64,000 bases of DNA from Flavobacterium flabelliforme (lineage in GTDB: Bacteria; Bacteroidota; Bacteroidia; Flavobacteriales; Flavobacteriaceae), in assembly GCF_017948675.1 (NCBI RefSeq), contig NZ_JAGFBU010000001.1:806001-870000 (forward strand), read 5' to 3'. Both the position numbers and the translations under genes were made by a program. The number at the start of each line of letters is the position of its first letter. Position 1 is the stretch's first letter. Of this stretch, positions 51,683-61,391 are shown piece after piece. The notes under the pieces are model-generated. The model worked only from the letters and a program-made list of their open reading frames with translations, was not told the DNA's origin and made no database searches.

Positions 51683-51756
51683 TGGTCCCACCTGGGCTCG
51701 AACCAGGGACCACCTGATTATGAGTCAGGTGCTCTAACCAGCTGAGCTATAGGACC
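51683..51756 (-). tRNA. tRNA with CAU anticodon (Ile2 or elongator Met)
   Basis: A complete 74-base cloverleaf reads on the minus strand: acceptor GGTCCTA with TGGGACC, D-arm GCTCAGCTGGTTAGAGC, anticodon loop CTCATAA (CAU), T-arm CCTGG-TTCGAGC-CCAGG. The 3' CCA is not encoded. The first pair is G1:C72, so it is not the initiator tRNA. Whether C34 is lysidinylated (Ile AUA) or reads Met cannot be told from sequence alone. Confidence 0.92.
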
Positions 51757-51899
51757 GGTTTAGAGTTTGCAATATTACTACTATTTTTGATTTGTTACAA
51801 CTTTTTTTTAATTAGATTTTAATAAAATTCACTAATTAAAAACTTCTAAATTCAAACTAACTGAATGCTAGAAGAATACTCACAAATCTAAAAACAGAT

Positions 51900-52301
51900 T
51901 TATTTTATTTCTTGACACAATTCAATTAGCACTCCATTTGTACTTTTAGGATGCATGAAGGCAACCAGCTTATTATCCGCTCCTTTTTTAGGAACTTCAT
52001 TCAGTACAATAAATCCTTCTCCTTTCAACCGATTAATTTCTGAAACTATATCTTCAACATCGAAAGCGATGTGATGGATTCCCTCTCCTTTTTTCTCTAA
52101 AAACTTAGCAATGGGACTTTCTGGACTAGTAGCCGCCAAAAGCTCAATTTTATTGGGACCATTCATAAAGAAAGATGTAGTTACTCCCTCGCTTTGTACT
52201 TCTTCAAATTTATAGGCTGGAACGCCAAAAAGTTTTTCGAAAACTAAATTCGATACTTCTAAATCCTTAACAGCGATACCAATGTGTTCTATTTTTCTCA
52301 T
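51900..52301 (-). CDS. mce: Methylmalonyl-CoA epimerase
   Basis: Mce interconverts (R)- and (S)-methylmalonyl-CoA in propionate metabolism. The 133-residue VOC-fold protein has IEHIGIAVKDLE with the first metal His, NKIELLAATSPESPIAKFLE, GEGIHHIAFDVEDI with the second His, and LIELCQ with the last Glu ligand. These metal sites and the length match epimerases rather than dioxygenases. The gene appears alone, and methylmalonyl-CoA mutase is not in the window. Confidence 0.88.
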   Translation of the reverse strand: MRKIEHIGIAVKDLEVSNLVFEKLFGVPAYKFEEVQSEGVTTSFFMNGPNKIELLAATSPESPIAKFLEKKGEGIHHIAFDVEDIVSEINRLKGEGFIVLNEVPKKGADNKLVAFMHPKSTNGVLIELCQEIK

Positions 52302-52510
52302 TTTTTATATATTGAATAGATTGTAGCGCAGTACGAAAGAAATTTACTTATTACTACTACGCCTATTTATTAATGTAAAAATAAACATTAAATACATAAA
52401 AACAGCGCTCTTAAAAAAGGAAGCTAAACTAAATCCTTCATAATAATTTTATAAAAACTGGAATCACATTAATTATAATTGTTATTTTGTAGATTCTAAT
52501 TTGATTTGAT

Positions 52511-54166
52511 ATGTTGAAAAACAATTTAAAATACGTCTCTTTATTATTCCTTTTCATAGTTATTGGCTGTGCCAAAAGAGGCTCTATCACTGGAGGCTTA
52601 AAAGATACCATTGCTCCTGTCTTAAAAATGAGTTTTCCAGAAAACTTTAACACCAACTTCAAAGGAGATCAAATTAAGTTAGTATTTGATGAAAATATTA
52701 AATTAAAAAATTTAAACAAACAACTAATTATTTCACCTCCAATGAAAAACGAGCCGTTGATTCTTCCAACTACGGCAAGTAAATACATTACTATAAAAAT
52801 AAAAGACACCTTACAACCCAATACGACTTATAGTTTTAATTTTGGACAAAGTATCGCTGATAACAACGAAGGGAATCCATTAAACCAATTCAAATATGTG
52901 TTCTCTACAGGCGCTTATGTTGATTCCTTAAGCCTTGGCGGAAAGATCAAAAGTGCCTATGACAAAGAAATAGAACCATTTGTATCGGTAATGCTTTACG
53001 AAGTTAACGATACTTTTAAAGATTCTGTTGTTTACAAAGAAACTCCAAGATATGTAACCAATACATTAGATAGCCTAAAAACCTTTCGCTTAGAAAATTT
53101 AAAGTCTGGAAAATACCTTCTTGTGGCAATGAAAGACGTAAACAACAATAATAAATACAATCCAAAAACAGATAAAATTGGTTTTTATAAGCAATACATC
53201 ACAGTTCCAAATGATACCCTGTACGAATTAGAGTTATTCAAAGAAGCCTTACCTTTTAAAGCTTTTAAACCTACACAAGCATCTGGAAACAGACTTATAA
53301 TGGGTTATGAAGGGAATATGATTTTAGCGAATACCAGACCAAAGTTAATTTTGAAAAACAACAACGAAATTCTAACAACAGTTGTTACTCAATTTCCTAA
53401 AAAAGATTCTCTTCAAATATGGTTTAAACCTCTAAAAGTAGATTCCTTAGCCTTATCGGTTAGCAAAGAAAAATATGCAACTGACTTTAAATTTAAAATT
53501 AAAGATCAAAAAAAAGATACCTTAAGCATTACACCTACCTATACCGGAACATTGCATTTTAGAAATCGATTTACGTTAGAAACCGCCACGCCAATAGTGA
53601 AATTTGACAAATCAAAAATAAAATTGATTAACAAAGACTCTGTTGCTGTTGCTTTTACAACTGAATATGACGAATTCAATCAAAAAATATTTTTTGACTT
53701 TAAAAAAGAACCATCAGAAAAATATACATTCTCAATTTTACCCGGTGGTTTAACTGATTTTTTTGACAAAACGAACGACACTTTATCCTATAAAGTAAAT
53801 ACTCAAAACGCTTCTGATTATGGGAATCTCAAAATAAAACTGGAGAATGTCAAACAATTCCCTTTAATCATAGAACTAACTAATGCTAAAGGAGAAGTTT
53901 TAGCCTCAGAATATACGGAAAGCAACACAACAATAGATTTTAATCTTTTAGAGCCTACTCAATTCACATTGAGAGCTATTTATGACGATAACAAAAATAG
54001 AATTTACGATTCAGGAAACTATCTAGAGAAACGTTATTCTGAAGAAGTAATTTATTTTTCAAAGGAAATTGACGTTAGAGCCAATTGGGATGTTGAGCAA
54101 GTTTTTGATTTGAGTATACCTTATTCACCAGAAGTAAAAAAGAAAACAGACAATAAGAAAAAGTAG
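52511..54166 (+). CDS. Ig-like domain lipoprotein
   Basis: This 551-residue lipoprotein has a signal peptide with lipobox VIGC (Cys at residue 20). The mature N-terminus reads CAKRGSITGGLKDTIAPVLK, a pattern common in Bacteroidota outer-membrane lipoproteins. An SbsA-like Ig fold follows (IKLVFDENIKLKNLNKQLII, TYSFNFGQSIADNNEGNPL), then a carboxypeptidase-regulatory-like segment (DVNNNNKYNPKTDKIGFY). The basic residue after Cys does not suggest surface export by itself. Function is unknown, but placement near the mce gene is probably incidental. Confidence 0.8.
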   Translation: MLKNNLKYVSLLFLFIVIGCAKRGSITGGLKDTIAPVLKMSFPENFNTNFKGDQIKLVFDENIKLKNLNKQLIISPPMKNEPLILPTTASKYITIKIKDTLQPNTTYSFNFGQSIADNNEGNPLNQFKYVFSTGAYVDSLSLGGKIKSAYDKEIEPFVSVMLYEVNDTFKDSVVYKETPRYVTNTLDSLKTFRLENLKSGKYLLVAMKDVNNNNKYNPKTDKIGFYKQYITVPNDTLYELELFKEALPFKAFKPTQASGNRLIMGYEGNMILANTRPKLILKNNNEILTTVVTQFPKKDSLQIWFKPLKVDSLALSVSKEKYATDFKFKIKDQKKDTLSITPTYTGTLHFRNRFTLETATPIVKFDKSKIKLINKDSVAVAFTTEYDEFNQKIFFDFKKEPSEKYTFSILPGGLTDFFDKTNDTLSYKVNTQNASDYGNLKIKLENVKQFPLIIELTNAKGEVLASEYTESNTTIDFNLLEPTQFTLRAIYDDNKNRIYDSGNYLEKRYSEEVIYFSKEIDVRANWDVEQVFDLSIPYSPEVKKKTDNKKK

Positions 54167-54171
54167 AACTT

Positions 54172-54939
54172 TTAGTTTTTAAGTTCAAAAACATCTCTGT
54201 CATTTAGAAATGAAAACTTTTTACGCATTTCAATTAACTTTGTTTTATCCAATTTTACACTAAAAGCAACTTCCTCTTCTTGTGGAACTACTACGTAATC
54301 TCCTAAGTAATCCAACACTTGAGAATGACCAATATAATTATGTCCACTCGCATCTTCACCTGTTCTGTTGACTCCAACTACATAACTTACGTTTTCAATT
54401 GCTCGTGCTTTCAATAAAGCATCCCAAGCAGATATTCTAACTTTTGGCCAACTTGCTACATAAATCAGTAAATCATACTCTTCAATATTTCTAGAAAAAA
54501 CAGGAAAACGCAAATCATAACAAACCAGAGGACATATTTTCCAACCTAGATATTCAACAATTAATTTTTGAGTTCCAGCGGTATACACCTTGTCTTCGCC
54601 AGCAAGCGTAAACAAATGTCTTTTATCATAATGCTGTATTTCACCCAAAGGAAATACAAATAGCATTCTATTATAAAAATTACCTTTTTCCTCGACAATA
54701 ATACTTCCCGTTATAGCGCTATTTCTGGCTTTCGCCAAAGATTGCATCCACAAAACCGTTTCGCCTTGCATAGTCTCCGAAATAGCACTAGGATTCATTG
54801 TAAATCCGGTTGTAAACATTTCCGGAAGCACAATAAGATCGACATTTTCATAGATAGCATTAATTCTCTCTTCGAAATAATCGCGATTTAATTTTGGATT
54901 TTCCCAAACCAAAGGAGCTTGAATTAGTACAACTTGCAT
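54172..54939 (-). CDS. Omega-amidase-like nitrilase family protein
   Basis: The 255-residue carbon-nitrogen hydrolase has the catalytic Glu in LIVLPEMFTTGF, Lys in HYDKRHLFTLAGE and Cys in CPLVCYDLRFPVFSR. These motifs, and the HLFTLAGE stretch, are characteristic of the YafV/NIT2-type omega-amidases, which deaminate alpha-ketoglutaramate and related toxic amides. No signal peptide. It lies convergent to the lipoprotein gene with a five-base gap between stop codons. Confidence 0.85.
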   Translation of the reverse strand: MQVVLIQAPLVWENPKLNRDYFEERINAIYENVDLIVLPEMFTTGFTMNPSAISETMQGETVLWMQSLAKARNSAITGSIIVEEKGNFYNRMLFVFPLGEIQHYDKRHLFTLAGEDKVYTAGTQKLIVEYLGWKICPLVCYDLRFPVFSRNIEEYDLLIYVASWPKVRISAWDALLKARAIENVSYVVGVNRTGEDASGHNYIGHSQVLDYLGDYVVVPQEEEVAFSVKLDKTKLIEMRKKFSFLNDRDVFELKN

Positions 54940-55009
54940 CTTTTTATTTTTTCATAAAATTAAGCATAATAACAGTACTTTATGTTCCTTATATTAGCAA
55001 AAAAAAGAC

Positions 55010-55573
55010 ATGAAAAAGACACTCGTTTTATGCACAATACTTTTCTCTATTTTTGCATTTAGCCAAGAGAAATCAGGAGCAAAACAATTTTGGAAAAATT
55101 TACAACAACAATGTGGAAAATCTTTTGAAGGCCAAGTAACAGAAGGAACTGACAACGATGCTTTTCGTAATAAAAAACTAGTGATGCACGTTCGTAATTG
55201 CGATAAAAACACAATTCGAATTCCATTTTTTGTAGCAGATGATAAAAGTAGAACTTGGGTGTTCACGTATAAAAACGACCGAATCGAACTCAAACATGAT
55301 CACCGTCATGAAGATGGATCCGAAGATAAAATTACCCAATATGGCGGAACAACAACTAATTCTGGTTCATCAACACTCCAGTTTTTTCCGGCAGATCAAA
55401 AAACGTGTGATTTACTTCCAAATGCAGCTGCTAATGTTTGGTGGATTACTTTAGACGAAACTTCATTTACTTATAATTTAAGAAGAATTGGCTCCGACCG
55501 ACTTTTTACAGTAAAATTCGATTTAACAAAAACAGTTCCAACTCCTTCGGCACCTTGGGGATGGAAAGACTAA
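55010..55573 (+). CDS. Secreted protein of unknown function
   Basis: The 187-residue product has a signal peptide (MKKTLVLCTILFSIFAFSQ). The mature part contains QFWKNLQQQCGKSFEGQV, KLVMHVRNCDKNTIRIPFFV, LKHDHRHEDGSEDKITQYGG and ADQKTCDLLPNAAANVWW. Three Cys and a His-Asp-His cluster might bind metal or ligand. I recognise this as a recurring secreted type in Flavobacteria but cannot name it. It is followed by a terminator and has no obvious partner. Confidence 0.75.
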   Translation: MKKTLVLCTILFSIFAFSQEKSGAKQFWKNLQQQCGKSFEGQVTEGTDNDAFRNKKLVMHVRNCDKNTIRIPFFVADDKSRTWVFTYKNDRIELKHDHRHEDGSEDKITQYGGTTTNSGSSTLQFFPADQKTCDLLPNAAANVWWITLDETSFTYNLRRIGSDRLFTVKFDLTKTVPTPSAPWGWKD

Positions 55574-55592
55574 GAACATCTGAATAAATTAA

Positions 55593-55627
55593 AAAAAAAC
55601 GCATTCAAATAAATGAATGCGTTTTTT
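55593..55627. terminator. Bidirectional terminator between the secreted protein gene and sdhB
   Basis: ACGCATTCA pairs with TGAATGCGT, flanked by A and T runs that work in both directions. Confidence 0.85.
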
Positions 55628-55647
55628 ATAATGTAGATTCTCTGCAT

Positions 55648-55673
55648 GTTCTCGACTACGCTCGAACTGACAA
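55648..55673. repeat. Short dispersed repeat-like dyad
   Basis: GTTCTCGACTACGCTCGAAC holds two TCGA blocks in a partly palindromic frame. I recognise closely similar strings as frequent between genes in Bacteroidota, but only one copy is seen in this window. Confidence 0.4.
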
Positions 55674-55688
55674 AGAATATATGGAAAA

Positions 55689-56435
55689 TTATCCTTTCAA
55701 ACTTGCTGATAAATATTCTCTGTTCATACGAGCAATATTTTCTAAAGAAATTCCTTTTGGACATTCTACTTCACAAGCTCCTGTATTAGTACAGTTACCA
55801 AAACCTTCAGTATCCATTTGTGCTACCATGTTTAACACACGATCTGTAGCTTCAAGTCTACCTTGTGGTAAAAGTGCATACTGAGAAACTTTAGCAGCAA
55901 CAAATAACATTGCAGATGAGTTTTTACAAGTAGCGACACAAGCTCCGCAACCTATACAAGCAGCAGCATCAAATGCATTATCAGCATCTTCCTTTTTAAT
56001 TGGAATTGCATTTGCATCGATCGTATTCCCTGAAGTGTTTACCGATATAAATCCACCAGCGTGCTGAATTCTATCAAAAGCACTTCTGTTGACTACTAAA
56101 TCTTTGATTACTGGAAATGCAGCTGCACGGAAAGGCTCGATTGTAATCGTATCACCATCCTTAAACATACGCATGTGTAACTGACAAGTCGTTACTCCTC
56201 TATCTGGTCCGTGTGCTTCACCATTGATGTACAAAGAACACATTCCGCAAATTCCTTCGCGACAGTCATGATCAAATGCAACTGGTTCGCCACCTTTACT
56301 CATTAAATCTTGATTGAAAACATCAAGCATTTCAAGGAATGACATGTCTGGCTCAATTCCGTCGATTTGATAATCGACCATTGCTCCTTTATCTTGGGCG
56401 TTTTTTTGACGCCATATTTTTAATGTAAGTTTCAT
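55689..56435 (-). CDS. sdhB: Succinate dehydrogenase/fumarate reductase iron-sulfur subunit
   Basis: The 248-residue electron-transfer subunit holds three Fe-S clusters. The [2Fe-2S] cysteines are in CREGICGMC with a later C in [17 protein letters not shown] and the last part, [14 protein letters not shown], supply [4Fe-4S] and [3Fe-4S] ligands. It passes electrons from the flavin of SdhA to menaquinone at SdhC. It is the last gene of sdhCAB, 84 bases after sdhA, and ends before a shared terminator. Confidence 0.95.
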   Translation of the reverse strand: MKLTLKIWRQKNAQDKGAMVDYQIDGIEPDMSFLEMLDVFNQDLMSKGGEPVAFDHDCREGICGMCSLYINGEAHGPDRGVTTCQLHMRMFKDGDTITIEPFRAAAFPVIKDLVVNRSAFDRIQHAGGFISVNTSGNTIDANAIPIKKEDADNAFDAAACIGCGACVATCKNSSAMLFVAAKVSQYALLPQGRLEATDRVLNMVAQMDTEGFGNCTNTGACEVECPKGISLENIARMNREYLSASLKG

Positions 56436-56519
56436 ACTTTTATTAGTTTGAAAGTCAGAAAGCCGAATTTCAAAAGCGCTATATTTCAGGCCTTTGAACT
56501 TTAGACTTGGGACTAATTT

Positions 56520-58520
56520 CTATTTATAATTTCTCTGAACTAGTTTCACGTTATCAAACACTAATGGCTCTTTGTGTAAAACAGCATCACTAGGTTTTCC
56601 TGTATATTCCCAAGCTGCTACATACGCGAAATTTTCATCATCACGTTGCGCTTCACCCTCTGGAGTTTGATATTCTTCACGGAAGTGACCCCCACAAGAT
56701 TCATTACGATGTAATGCATCCTTAGCGAACAATTCTCCTAATTCTAAGAAATCGGCAACACGAGTCGCTTTTTCTAATTCTTGATTAAAACCATTAGCAA
56801 CACCAGGGATTTTTACGTCTTTGTAAAATTCTTCACGTAAAGCTGCAATTTCTGCGATCGCTTCATTTAATCCTTTTTCGTTACGTGCCATTCCAACTTT
56901 ATCCCACATAATTTTTCCTAATTTTCTATGAAAATAGTCAACAGAATGTGTTCCGTTAGTGTTCATGAATCTTTCGATTTGGTCTTTCACATTTTTCTCT
57001 GCTGCTGCAAATTCAGGAGTATCAGTAGAGATTGGTCCCATTTTAATATCAGGAGATAAATAATCACCTATTGTGTAAGGCAATACAAAATAACCATCAG
57101 CTAAACCTTGCATCAAAGCAGAAGCTCCTAATCTGTTAGCTCCGTGATCAGAGAAGTTAGATTCTCCAATAGAGAAACAACCTGGAATTGTAGTTTGTAA
57201 ATTATAATCAACCCAAGTACCACCCATAGTGTAGTGAACTGCTGGATATATCATCATTGGAGTTTTATACGGATCCTCATCAACGATTTTATAATACATT
57301 TGGAACAAGTTACCATATTTGTTAGAAACTACTTCAGTTCCTAATTTAATGATTAACTCTTTATCGTTAGCATCTAAATGGTGAATTAAAACTTGTTCTT
57401 TTCCGTAACGTTGAATTGCCGCAGCAAAATCAAGATAAACGGCTTCACCAGTTTTATTTACACCATAACCTGCATCACAACGCTCTTTTGCTGCACGAGA
57501 TGCAACATCACGAGGCACTAAGTTTCCAAAAGCTGGATATCTTCTTTCCAAGTAATAATCTCTTTCTGCTTCCGTTAAATCTGTTGGTTTCTTTTTTCCT
57601 TCACGAATAGCTTGCGCATCTTCTAATTTTGCAGGAACCCAAATACGACCGTCATTACGCAATGATTCTGACATTAAAGTCAATTTCGATTGGTGATCTC
57701 CAGAAACTGGAATACAAGTTGGGTGAATTTGTGTGTAGCAAGGATTGGCGAAGAATGCTCCTTTTTTGTGAATTTTCCAAGCTGCAGTAGCATTAGATCC
57801 CATTGCATTTGTAGAAAGGAAAAATACATTTCCGTAACCACCAGATGCAATTACTACAGCGTGTGCTGAATGTCTTTCGATTTCACCAGTAATCAAGTTA
57901 CGAGCAATAATACCTCTTGCTTTTCCGTTTACGATTACTAAATCTAGCATTTCGTGACGGTTGTACATTTTTATTTTTCCACGACCTATTTGACGGTTCA
58001 TTGCAGAATAAGCACCTAATAAAAGTTGTTGACCTGTTTGACCTCTAGCATAAAAAGTTCTAGAAACCAACGCTCCACCAAAAGAACGGTTGTCTAACAA
58101 TCCACCGTATTCACGTGCCAATGGAACCCCTTGAGCCACACATTGGTCGATAATATTAGTAGAAACTTCAGCTAAACGGTGTACGTTGGCTTCACGAGCG
58201 CGGTAATCTCCCCCTTTTACAGTATCGTAAAACAATCTAAAAGTTGAATCTCCGTCTCCTTGGTAATTTTTTGCAGCGTTGATACCACCTTGTGCAGCAA
58301 TTGAGTGCGCACGACGAGGTGAATCCTGAAAACAAAACGCTTTTACGTTATATCCTAACTCTGCTAATGTTGCAGCCGCTGAACCTCCAGCTAATCCTGT
58401 ACCAACAATAATAACATCTAGGTTACGTTTGTTAGCAGGGTTAACTAAATTAATATGATCTTTATAATTTGTCCATTTGTCCGCAATTGGACCATTTGGA
58501 ATTTTTGAATCTAATGCCAT
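56520..58520 (-). CDS. sdhA: Succinate dehydrogenase/fumarate reductase flavoprotein subunit
   Basis: SdhA oxidises succinate to fumarate with covalent FAD. The 666-residue product has [17 protein letters not shown] at 37-53, [14 protein letters not shown] with the FAD-linked His at residue 72, and [20 protein letters not shown] with active-site residues. [14 protein letters not shown] and [15 protein letters not shown] also match. The length fits the epsilon/Bacteroidota-type enzyme. Gene order sdhC-sdhA-sdhB and a single membrane subunit belong to the class B quinone reductases, which can also work as fumarate reductases. Confidence 0.96.
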   Translation of the reverse strand: MALDSKIPNGPIADKWTNYKDHINLVNPANKRNLDVIIVGTGLAGGSAAATLAELGYNVKAFCFQDSPRRAHSIAAQGGINAAKNYQGDGDSTFRLFYDTVKGGDYRAREANVHRLAEVSTNIIDQCVAQGVPLAREYGGLLDNRSFGGALVSRTFYARGQTGQQLLLGAYSAMNRQIGRGKIKMYNRHEMLDLVIVNGKARGIIARNLITGEIERHSAHAVVIASGGYGNVFFLSTNAMGSNATAAWKIHKKGAFFANPCYTQIHPTCIPVSGDHQSKLTLMSESLRNDGRIWVPAKLEDAQAIREGKKKPTDLTEAERDYYLERRYPAFGNLVPRDVASRAAKERCDAGYGVNKTGEAVYLDFAAAIQRYGKEQVLIHHLDANDKELIIKLGTEVVSNKYGNLFQMYYKIVDEDPYKTPMMIYPAVHYTMGGTWVDYNLQTTIPGCFSIGESNFSDHGANRLGASALMQGLADGYFVLPYTIGDYLSPDIKMGPISTDTPEFAAAEKNVKDQIERFMNTNGTHSVDYFHRKLGKIMWDKVGMARNEKGLNEAIAEIAALREEFYKDVKIPGVANGFNQELEKATRVADFLELGELFAKDALHRNESCGGHFREEYQTPEGEAQRDDENFAYVAAWEYTGKPSDAVLHKEPLVFDNVKLVQRNYK

Positions 58521-58532
58521 TATAATTGAATA

Positions 58533-59198
58533 TTAATGATTGAAATGATGAAATAATGCAATAAAAATAAATCCGAAAGGAACTACTATCGCGAAAACAT
58601 ATCCTAATTTATGTAATGAACGGGAATACTTATTGTTGAAACCCACTGATTGCATTGAAGAATTGAAACCGTGCCACAAGTGTAATGACAATAAAAGGAA
58701 AGATACACAGTACAAAGCAGTACGAACCGGACTTTCAAATTTCGCCACTAATTCGTGGAAATATCTTGTCTCGTTTAATGGATTAACATCAACATACTTG
58801 TAAACCATTTCCGGAAACCAAAAATCATAAAAGTGAACTCCTAAAAATGCAAAAATCACCAATCCAGTGATAATCATATTTCTTGAAGACCAAGAAGAAT
58901 TAGCCGCTCCGTTGTTTTTAGCATACGCAATTGGTCTTGCACTTCTATTTTTAAGCTCTAGAACAATACCCATTATAAAGTGAAAAATCACTCCAAGAAT
59001 TAATATTGGCTGAATAACATATTGAACCAACGGATTGTTTCCCATGAAATGAGAAATAGAATTAAAAGTAGACGAACTAAAAACCGACGTCATGTTAATG
59101 AAGAAATGCTGTGCTAGAAACAACATCAAAAAGATTCCTGAAAGCGCCATTGCTACTTTTTTAGCTATTGACGACTTCAATAATGCAGATTTTGCCAT
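58533..59198 (-). CDS. sdhC: Succinate dehydrogenase cytochrome b subunit
   Basis: This 221-residue membrane anchor has five hydrophobic helices, the class B arrangement with two haem b groups. His ligands probably include those in LFLAQHFFINM, IFHFIMG, GVHFYDFW and LSLHLWHGFNS, each inside or at the edge of a helix. It transfers electrons to menaquinone. It heads the operon, 12 bases before sdhA. A well-formed promoter lies upstream. Confidence 0.92.
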   Translation of the reverse strand: MAKSALLKSSIAKKVAMALSGIFLMLFLAQHFFINMTSVFSSSTFNSISHFMGNNPLVQYVIQPILILGVIFHFIMGIVLELKNRSARPIAYAKNNGAANSSWSSRNMIITGLVIFAFLGVHFYDFWFPEMVYKYVDVNPLNETRYFHELVAKFESPVRTALYCVSFLLLSLHLWHGFNSSMQSVGFNNKYSRSLHKLGYVFAIVVPFGFIFIALFHHFNH

Positions 59199-59230
59199 AA
59201 TATTAGAATAATTTGTTTTAAAAAATATTA

Positions 59231-59261
59231 CAAAAATAAACCAATTAGACAGTACCTACAA
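59231..59261 (-). promoter_or_regulatory. Promoter of sdhCAB, TTG-N20-TATTTTTG
   Basis: Minus-strand TTG (59259-59261) and -7 box TATTTTTG (59231-59238) are 20 bases apart, a full Bacteroidota promoter. The predicted leader is about 30 bases. Confidence 0.65.
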
Positions 59262-59748
59262 CCTTTTAAATGTTATTTATAATGAATTTAAAGTGTTTTA
59301 TCTAAAATTCCGAGAATTCCTTAAATAGCAAGGCTGTTTTGAAAAAATACTTCAAAATAGTTAAACAAAAAAGCTATGAAAATTCTTTCCAACTTTGAAA
59401 GTATATTTTAAAAAAAAGCAATAAAAACAACTTAAAAATAACAATTCTATAATTAAAATCATATAAAATTTTTAAAGTCATAAAAAAAATCTATAATGCC
59501 AGATTTTTAGTAACAAAGCAACGCGATTATTCTCTTTTTTATTTAATTTCAAAATCGATTATAGAATATAAAAAGAACAATGAAAAACTATTTTTTTTAA
59601 ATTAAAACATACCAATTTTCACAATTAAAAAAACTTAAAAATTGATTATAAAAAATCCTTGTTAAAAAAACGAGTTGAATTTTTATGCTAATAATTAGCA
59701 AAAAAAGAGATGCATTGTCTTTAATTGAAATTTAAAAAATATTTTAAA
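59262..59748. other. Very A+T-rich spacer between sdhC and the regulator gene
   Basis: No ORF, tRNA or repeat unit stands out. There is a 15-base inverted repeat TGCTAATAATTAGCA at 59686-59700 and runs of A or T throughout. It presumably holds the end of the regulator transcript and sdhC upstream control sites. Confidence 0.5.
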
Positions 59749-61230
59749 TTAACTATATTTTGCAACATATTGTTGCACAATAGAATCCGTATTTTCATTT
59801 CTTATTTTCTGCTCTAATTGAATGGGAGGAGAAGCTCTTTCTAAACAATTCTTAACTGCACAAGTTTCACAAGTAACTCCAACAACTTGCTTGGCTAAAG
59901 CATCGTCTTCCATGAATTTAAATTTTTTCTTAACCGCAGGAGTGATCAAAATTCCAACAGAAATACTTCGAATACAATCTTCTTTAAAAGGATCCGGCGT
60001 GGCAGATGAAAAAACTAAATATTCATTCTTACTATTATCATAACTAGATATTTGGGCATCAAAAAAATGACTCTTTTTCTGCGCTAAAGATTCTTCAATA
60101 GTACGAATAGAAACCCATCTTCGGCAATAATGCTCATTCATTTCATTTGCATGAGGCTCTTGCTGATTGGTAATGTGTAGTTCTTTTTTTATTTGATATG
60201 TATCGGTTCCAATTTTGTGAGACATCCTTAGAAAAAAGAGATTTTTTAATTGAAAATCCTTAGGCAAAATATTCGTTAATCTTTGATAAAAAGATTCTGG
60301 AGAAACATTAAAACTACTCATTAAAGCAATCATTTCCTGTGGCTTCGGATTCTTTTTGGCCAAAAATAAATTTAATTCATCGATCAGTTTTTGTCTTTGT
60401 ATCAGCAATGCTCCCGCAAAATAAGAGGCATAAAAATTATTTAAAACCTGATCAAAATTATCAAATTTAATCCAGCTAAAAGTGTACAATCGCTCCGTAA
60501 TTTCAAGAAAATTGTACGCAATTTCTTTGGCTAATATAAATGCTTTTTGAGGCTCATCGATACCTTCCGAAAGCAATAAAGTTTTACTCTTAGGCACAAA
60601 TATTGATCTTAAATCTCCTAATTCATTTTGCTCAGAAAAAACCAATTCTTTTATAGTATACCCATATTCTTCTGTAAGTATGGCTGCTAGTTCATCAATA
60701 GAAATTGTAGTTTCGATATTTACATGAAAAGCTTTAGAAAAATCTAATACTTTTTGCTCTAAATCTTCAAAATAATTATTGTGTGCTTCTTGATACGATC
60801 GCAAAGCTGCCAAAAAAAAGCTTTCTCTTGTGAGGTTATAATGCTGTGCAATTTCGATAATCGTACTGATAAACGCATTCACTTTTGCAGGAGCATTTGC
60901 AATGATATCGATCAAATCATTTTCTTGAATACCAAAAACTTCTAATGGAATCTCTTTTAAAATACCCGATTTCAAAATTTCTCCAATAGGCGCAAGATTG
61001 TTATCTAATTTTAATGAAACCATGTGGTCATAGGAAACTTCTAATTTTTCAGCCAAAAGAACAATCTTATCTGTTTTAGGATACTTTTTGCCTTTTTCAA
61101 TTTCGTTTAAATACGATTTTGACAAATCCGTAATCTTGGCTAAACCAAACAAAGATAAATTCTTATTGGTACGCGCTTGTTTTAGTTTTAACCCAAAAAT
61201 CAGTTTAATATAATCCTTTTCAATGTTCAT
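59749..61230 (-). CDS. XRE-type regulator with IrrE-like and DUF2083 domains (RamB/ScfR-like)
   Basis: The 493-residue product has an XRE helix-turn-helix at about residues 10-65 (LKQARTNKNLSLFGLAKITD, LNEIEKGKKYPKTDK). An IrrE-like region follows at about 180-300, and a C-terminal DUF2083-type domain has CETCAVKNCLERASPP, a Cys-rich pattern near residue 460. RamB and ScfR relatives control acetate and short-chain acyl-CoA metabolism, including isocitrate lyase and malate synthase. The peptidase motif expected in the middle domain is degraded: FILAKEIAYNFL in place of a HExxH helix. It diverges from aceB, so regulating the glyoxylate bypass is a strong inference. Its promoter is nearly leaderless. 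Confidence 0.85.
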   Translation of the reverse strand: MNIEKDYIKLIFGLKLKQARTNKNLSLFGLAKITDLSKSYLNEIEKGKKYPKTDKIVLLAEKLEVSYDHMVSLKLDNNLAPIGEILKSGILKEIPLEVFGIQENDLIDIIANAPAKVNAFISTIIEIAQHYNLTRESFFLAALRSYQEAHNNYFEDLEQKVLDFSKAFHVNIETTISIDELAAILTEEYGYTIKELVFSEQNELGDLRSIFVPKSKTLLLSEGIDEPQKAFILAKEIAYNFLEITERLYTFSWIKFDNFDQVLNNFYASYFAGALLIQRQKLIDELNLFLAKKNPKPQEMIALMSSFNVSPESFYQRLTNILPKDFQLKNLFFLRMSHKIGTDTYQIKKELHITNQQEPHANEMNEHYCRRWVSIRTIEESLAQKKSHFFDAQISSYDNSKNEYLVFSSATPDPFKEDCIRSISVGILITPAVKKKFKFMEDDALAKQVVGVTCETCAVKNCLERASPPIQLEQKIRNENTDSIVQQYVAKYS

Positions 61231-61234
61231 ATTT

Positions 61235-61264
61235 CAAAGATAGAAAAATTAAATTCTTACGCAA
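61235..61264 (-). promoter_or_regulatory. Promoter of the regulator gene, TTG-N19-TATCTTTG
   Basis: The minus strand has TTG at 61262-61264 and TATCTTTG at 61235-61242 with a 19-base spacer. The box ends four bases before the only plausible ATG (61230), predicting a leader of 0-5 bases. Confidence 0.7.
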
Positions 61265-61284
61265 AAAAAATATTTTTCAATTTT

Positions 61285-61298
61285 AGCGTACGTTCGCT
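61285..61298. promoter_or_regulatory. Palindromic operator candidate AGCGTACGTTCGCT
   Basis: This near-perfect 14-base dyad lies between the two divergent promoters and abuts the aceB -33 TTG. Its centre is about 38 bases before the predicted aceB start and 60 before that of the regulator. Confidence 0.5.
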
Positions 61299-61327
61299 TG
61301 TTTTATAAAAAACTTTTTGTAGTATTG
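61298..61327 (+). promoter_or_regulatory. Promoter of aceB, TTG-N19-TAGTATTG
   Basis: TTG at 61298-61300 and TAGTATTG at 61320-61327 (one mismatch to TAnnTTTG) with 19-base spacing. The leader would be about 62 bases. Confidence 0.5.
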
Positions 61328-61391
61328 CAATGTTCAAGAATGAAATATTCTCAAACAAAAATCATAAGTGTTAAATTAAAAACGTTTAAAA

